23,809 bases of DNA from a virus, in IMG/VR virus record IMGVR_UViG_3300021963_000650, positions 1-23,809 of that record, one strand, 5' to 3'. This document shows positions 21,062-23,809 of the stretch, one piece after another; the stretch's first letter is position 1; every line of letters begins with the position of its first letter. The notes below the pieces were generated by a model. It made no database searches, had not been told where the DNA came from, and worked only from the letters and a program-made list of their open reading frames with translations. A program made the position numbers and the translations under genes.

Positions 21062-21907
21062 TCAAGCGGCCTGTAAATAGGCCGGGTGTGTCTTCTGCGT
21101 CCAAGTCTTCGCCGTATCACTCGCCGGCGCCCATGTCTCTGCCGTGTCACTCGCCGGGGTCCACGCGACGACCGTGTCGCTCGCGGCGCTCCAGCTCTCT
21201 GCCGTGTCCCCCTGCGCCGTCCACGTCTCTGGCGTGTCGGGCTCTGTCTGCCACTTGAGGCGCCCGGAGGCCACCATCGTCGCCGCCGCAGAGGCCGCAC
21301 AGGCGGCGCTCTGTACCAGGACCCCAGAGGCCCCCACCGTCGCCGCGCCGACTAAGGCGGCGCTGTCTAGGTAGATGACCTTCGCGGTCGCTGTCTGCGT
21401 GGCCGACCCAGACAGGGCCGCCGCGCCGTCTGCGACGCGCACCCCCGAGGCGGATACGCTCGCGGCGGCAGAGACCGCGGCGCTCGCGAGCCTGACGCGG
21501 CGATAATCCGCGGAGAGCGACGCGCTGGCACTCAGCGCGGCGTCCCCGAGCCGTACTCTGGTCGCCGCCGAGGCCAGAGTGGCCGCCCCAGACAGCGCAG
21601 CGGCGCCGTCTTTGACGATCTTTGCGGCGCACGTCACCGACGCCGCGCCGTTCAGTGCCGCGGCGCCGTCCTTGACGATCAGCGCCGACGCCGACTGGCT
21701 CGCGGACGCCGATAACGCCGACGCCGCGAGCCTTACCCTTACCCCGACCGCCGTCACCGTCGCGGCGCCGTTTAGGGCCGCCGCCCCAAACTGGACCCGC
21801 CTGCCGATGCAGGACAGGGCCGCGGTCGCGTTTAGTGTGGCAGCGCCCTCTTTAGGGTCGATGCCATACCTGCCACGGCCATATAAACCAGAGCCGTAGC
21901 CTGCCAT
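21062..21907 (-). CDS. Repeat protein: ten 20-residue and five 10-residue units
   Basis: 281 residues. A short Gly/Tyr N-terminus (GYGSGLYGRGRYGIDP) is followed by ten gap-free 20-residue repeats (19-218), consensus about xxGAAALSGAASxxASxxRV. Each likely forms one or two short strands, so a beta-solenoid or extended rod is plausible. Then five 10-residue repeats (224-273) read DTAETWTPAS with variation, each with a Trp. No known enzyme motif. Lying between two tail-fibre-type genes, it is probably a virion spike, fibre or decoration protein. The DNA shows the same 60- and 30-base periods. ATG at 21907, no clear ribosome site. Confidence 0.75.
   Translation of the reverse strand: MAGYGSGLYGRGRYGIDPKEGAATLNATAALSCIGRRVQFGAAALNGAATVTAVGVRVRLAASALSASASQSASALIVKDGAAALNGAASVTCAAKIVKDGAAALSGAATLASAATRVRLGDAALSASASLSADYRRVRLASAAVSAAASVSASGVRVADGAAALSGSATQTATAKVIYLDSAALVGAATVGASGVLVQSAACAASAAATMVASGRLKWQTEPDTPETWTAQGDTAESWSAASDTVVAWTPASDTAETWAPASDTAKTWTQKTHPAYLQAA
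21089..21853. repeat. 60-base (x10) and 30-base (x5) coding tandem repeats
   Basis: The 60-base units span 21254-21853 and the 30-base units 21089-21238, matching the protein repeats exactly. Some neighbours are nearly identical: CGGCGCCGTCTTTGACGATC at 21601-21620 recurs at 21661-21680 with one change. Others have diverged. This points to past tandem duplication with purifying selection on unit length. Confidence 0.85.
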
Positions 21908-21910
21908 TGA

Positions 21911-22294
21911 TTAGTTCAACGTAATATCAAGGTCGCCCGCCGGGACCCGAAACACGTCGCCCGAGGCGATCGTCTTGCTCGAGGTCAGCGCGCCGTGAAA
22001 TAACAGATTCCCGCCCGTGACGTTGTCCCAGACGGCGATCCAGCCGACGGTGCCCCACGACGCCGTCGCGGTCGGGAACTCTACGGCGCTCGTGTTGCTG
22101 CCCGTGTCTCCCGTCACCGTAAAGGCGCACGACTGGCGCGCATAAGATCCGCCGCTCACCTCCGTGCCCGTCCCGGCGTCGGTCGGGTCTGCGGTGTGCA
22201 GGCCCAGGTACACCGTCGTCGGCGACGTGTAAGACGTATTTGTCAACACGTGCTGGAGGATCTTGGTCTCAAGGTAATTAGAAAATGCACTCAC
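21911..22294 (-). CDS. Tail-fibre-like beta protein
   Basis: 127 residues. SNYLETKILQHVL at the N-terminus, then TTVYLGLHTADPTDAGTGTEV, SYARQSCAFTV, FPTATASWGTVGWIAVWDN, and GALTSSKTIASGDVFRVPAG to the end. This is the typical series of a small phage protein family usually labelled tail fibre or structural protein, with all-beta character. It may decorate the tail or the fibre base. GTG at 22294 overlaps the adaptor stop as GTGA, with GAGG upstream. The family is familiar; the precise role is not. Confidence 0.65.
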   Translation of the reverse strand: MSAFSNYLETKILQHVLTNTSYTSPTTVYLGLHTADPTDAGTGTEVSGGSYARQSCAFTVTGDTGSNTSAVEFPTATASWGTVGWIAVWDNVTGGNLLFHGALTSSKTIASGDVFRVPAGDLDITLN

Positions 22295-22923
22295 GGGATC
22301 ACCCTCGTCGGTTTGACGGTCATTGCGGTGCGGCCTTGGCTAAAGGCGGCGCGTTCGTTTTGCAGCATCATCTCTTCCATCGCGGACTGGTACAAACCAG
22401 ACCAGACCCCTATGCGCTCATCGTCGCGCAGGTACGGCGCCGCCTGTAGGAGCGACCCGTAGAGATACACGTCGGGGTGGCGCTCGAGGACCCAGTTAGA
22501 TGCGTTACTGTCCGAGAGCTTCGCGAGCGTCGCCACGTAGGTGAGCTCGGCCGTGTAGCTGGTGTCAGGCGCTGGCATGACCTCTATCTGGTTCCCGATC
22601 AGCGAAAAATACTTCGGCTTGCCGGTGGCGTTGTAGACGTATTTTTTTGCGTCTACCTCGTCCTCCGACAAGAACACGAGCTGCTGCACCGGAGACGTGC
22701 TGGTCAGGATCAGGGCCTTACACGAAAGAAAGTCAGACGGCAGCGCAGAGAACGGCGTGTCGATCGTCGCCGTGGAGCGCTTGACCATCTTTTGCGTCGG
22801 TAGCCTCCGCTCCATCTGCGCCTCTGCGAGCGAGATGAAGTCGGGGATCACCGACGTGAGGTCGTCGCGGTTAAGCCAGTCGGCGACGCTAGACTTGAGC
22901 GCTGTGTATGATGTTAGAGCCAC
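22291..22923 (-). CDS. Head-tail adaptor-like protein
   Basis: 210 residues. The opening ALTSYTALKSSVADWLNRDD followed by IPDFISLAEAQMERRLPT is the recognisable start of the podovirus adaptor or tail tubular protein A group. The middle is beta-rich (SALPSDFLSCKALILTS, KPKYFSLIGNQIEVMPAP, YTAELTYVATLAKL) and the end helical (HPDVYLYGSLLQAAPYL). It probably joins the portal to the nozzle protein. GTG at 22923 lies 35 bases inside the glycosyltransferase gene, with an AGGTGG purine stretch upstream. No better start exists, and the family N-terminus matches. Confidence 0.75.
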   Translation of the reverse strand: MALTSYTALKSSVADWLNRDDLTSVIPDFISLAEAQMERRLPTQKMVKRSTATIDTPFSALPSDFLSCKALILTSTSPVQQLVFLSEDEVDAKKYVYNATGKPKYFSLIGNQIEVMPAPDTSYTAELTYVATLAKLSDSNASNWVLERHPDVYLYGSLLQAAPYLRDDERIGVWSGLYQSAMEEMMLQNERAAFSQGRTAMTVKPTRVIP

Positions 22924-23563
22924 CGTCCACCTGTTCCTTCACCGCCCAGGCACCCTCGTGAGAATACTCAAAGGTGCCGATATGTTTTACGTGCTGCGAG
23001 AGGTCATGGTCCAGCGTTATCTCGTACCCTGCCTCTCTCGCCTTGCGGCAAAAGAAGACATCCTCGCCGATGTAGTGATTCCCGACCGTTGAGTAGGGGA
23101 TCGCAAACCACGGCGCGTCGAGTTTTTCAAACACCTCGCGCTTCGTCATCATCACGCCCATGCCGACATAGTCGACACTTTGCAGGCCCTCGGACTCTGG
23201 GCCGGTATATACCCGGTCAATCTTCCCGCCGCCGTCCATCATCGCCACCGGCTTCACCGGCATCCGGCGCGTGGAATAATTCGCGGCCACGATGGGCTTA
23301 TCGCGCAGGATGAGGTGCCCGATCGTTTCCTTCGGGAACCGCATGTCTGAGTCAAGCCAGAGGAGATAGTCCGCCTTCTCCTCGAGTGCTTGACGCGCAA
23401 GCTCCATCCGCTGAGAGGCGATTAGAGTCCCGTGGCTCGTGAAGAGCAGAACACGGTCGTCTGTCGTCGCTGTGTGGTAACTCATCGCCCGCGCCATGTC
23501 GTACGCAAACGAGGTCATCACCGTATCCCGAGCAGGGACCAATATCGCTATGGACCTGCTCAT
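22889..23563 (-). CDS. GT-A fold glycosyltransferase
   Basis: 224 residues. The N-terminal strand SIAILVPARDTVMTSFA is the nucleotide-sugar binding start of GT-A/GT2-like enzymes. YLLWLDSDMRFP has the metal-binding DSD (71-73), and GEDVFFCRKAREAGY (166-180) supplies the ED pair common as catalytic base region. DHDLSQHVKHIG may bring a further metal-binding His. It likely transfers a sugar from a nucleotide donor to a virion protein or host glycan. ATG at 23563 overlaps the preceding stop as ATGA, placing it firmly in the structural operon. Acceptor unknown. Confidence 0.8.
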   Translation of the reverse strand: MSRSIAILVPARDTVMTSFAYDMARAMSYHTATTDDRVLLFTSHGTLIASQRMELARQALEEKADYLLWLDSDMRFPKETIGHLILRDKPIVAANYSTRRMPVKPVAMMDGGGKIDRVYTGPESEGLQSVDYVGMGVMMTKREVFEKLDAPWFAIPYSTVGNHYIGEDVFFCRKAREAGYEITLDHDLSQHVKHIGTFEYSHEGAWAVKEQVDGGSNIIHSAQV

Positions 23564-23809
23564 ACACGCCCCGGACGCGTGCGAAAAAATCTGTTATCGG
23601 GGTCGTTAAGCCAGCGCTTCATCGCCGCCGGATCGTCAATGATCCCCTTTGCCTTTAGCCTGTAGAACAAAGCCATCGGTATCGACGCGACCTTGCTCCA
23701 CTCGCCGTACCGGGCACGCTCGTCCGTGTCCGCGTATTGCTTTTTGTTCTGCTCAATCAGGTCGCCGACTTCAAAGACCGTCTCGATCGTGGCCTCGTCT
23801 TTTTCGGCG
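23560..23809 (-). CDS. Conserved hypothetical protein, N-terminus cut by window edge
   Basis: Only the last 82 residues are visible, from base 23809 to TGA at 23562-23560. They are helical and charged (TIETVFEVGDLIEQNKKQYA), then DERARYGEWSKVASIPMALF, then KGIIDDPAAMKRWLNDPDNR and FFRTRPGRV. I recall similar endings in unnamed proteins of phage head gene clusters, without a function. It precedes the glycosyltransferase with an ATGA overlap. The start and any upstream domain lie outside the window. Confidence 0.7.
   Translation of the reverse strand, partial: AEKDEATIETVFEVGDLIEQNKKQYADTDERARYGEWSKVASIPMALFYRLKAKGIIDDPAAMKRWLNDPDNRFFRTRPGRV

Noticed and set aside
21089-21853. CRISPR or noncoding satellite
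   Set aside because: The 60- and 30-base units are fully in frame in one coding region and show codon-level divergence.
22889-22923. Frameshift between glycosyltransferase and adaptor
   Set aside because: Both proteins have complete, family-like ends, so the 35-base overlap is genuine rather than a broken gene.

Overview
The window is a compact segment of a tailed bacteriophage genome, probably podovirus-like. It carries terminase large and small subunits, a primase-polymerase/helicase, an ssDNA-binding-like protein, a lysis cassette, a T7 gp12/P22 gp10-type tail protein, large internal-virion-like proteins, and two virion proteins ending in S74 auto-processing chaperone domains. The DNA is GC-rich and almost gap-free, and most genes overlap by 1-4 bases (ATGA, GTGA, TGATG, TAATG). 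I see no integrase, tRNA, RNA polymerase or family A/B DNA polymerase. The host cannot be named from the sequence. The tail assignment rests on a few recognised families, and the capsid and portal genes are not in the window.

Layout. (1) 1-5576, minus strand, read right to left: Cro/YdaS-type regulator, primase-helicase, a 128-base gap packed with TTTGACC motifs, three small unknown proteins, a PD-(D/E)XK nuclease, an NrdR-like zinc ribbon, TerS, a structured 272-base gap, then TerL cut by the left edge. (2) 5577-5720: divergent control region with a near-perfect inverted repeat and candidate promoters. (3) 5721-8737, plus strand: an early operon with two unknown small proteins, tiny membrane or basic peptides, an SSB-like protein, a RecB/Cas4-type exonuclease, a DUF3310 protein, a coiled-coil protein and a tiny membrane peptide. 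(4) 8734-23809, minus strand: the virion and lysis genes. Read right to left they are an unknown protein (cut by the right edge), a glycosyltransferase, a head-tail adaptor, a tail-fibre-like protein, a 20-residue-repeat protein, an S74 tail fibre with three small followers, the tail nozzle/stabilisation protein, a GNAT-like protein, a coiled-coil S74 protein, three internal-virion or unknown proteins, small membrane proteins and holin, lysozyme, an HEXXH metallopeptidase and a metallophosphoesterase. Blocks 3 and 4 converge on a shared CTAG.

Working model (inference). The small HTH protein binds the inverted repeat at 5586-5649 and balances leftward replication and packaging genes against the rightward early operon. 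The prim-pol/helicase probably starts replication, possibly at the TTTGACC cluster beside it. SSB and the exonuclease support replication or recombination. On a circular map the missing part (TerL C-terminus, portal, capsid) would join the left edge to the right edge, so nearly everything except the early operon is read in one direction.
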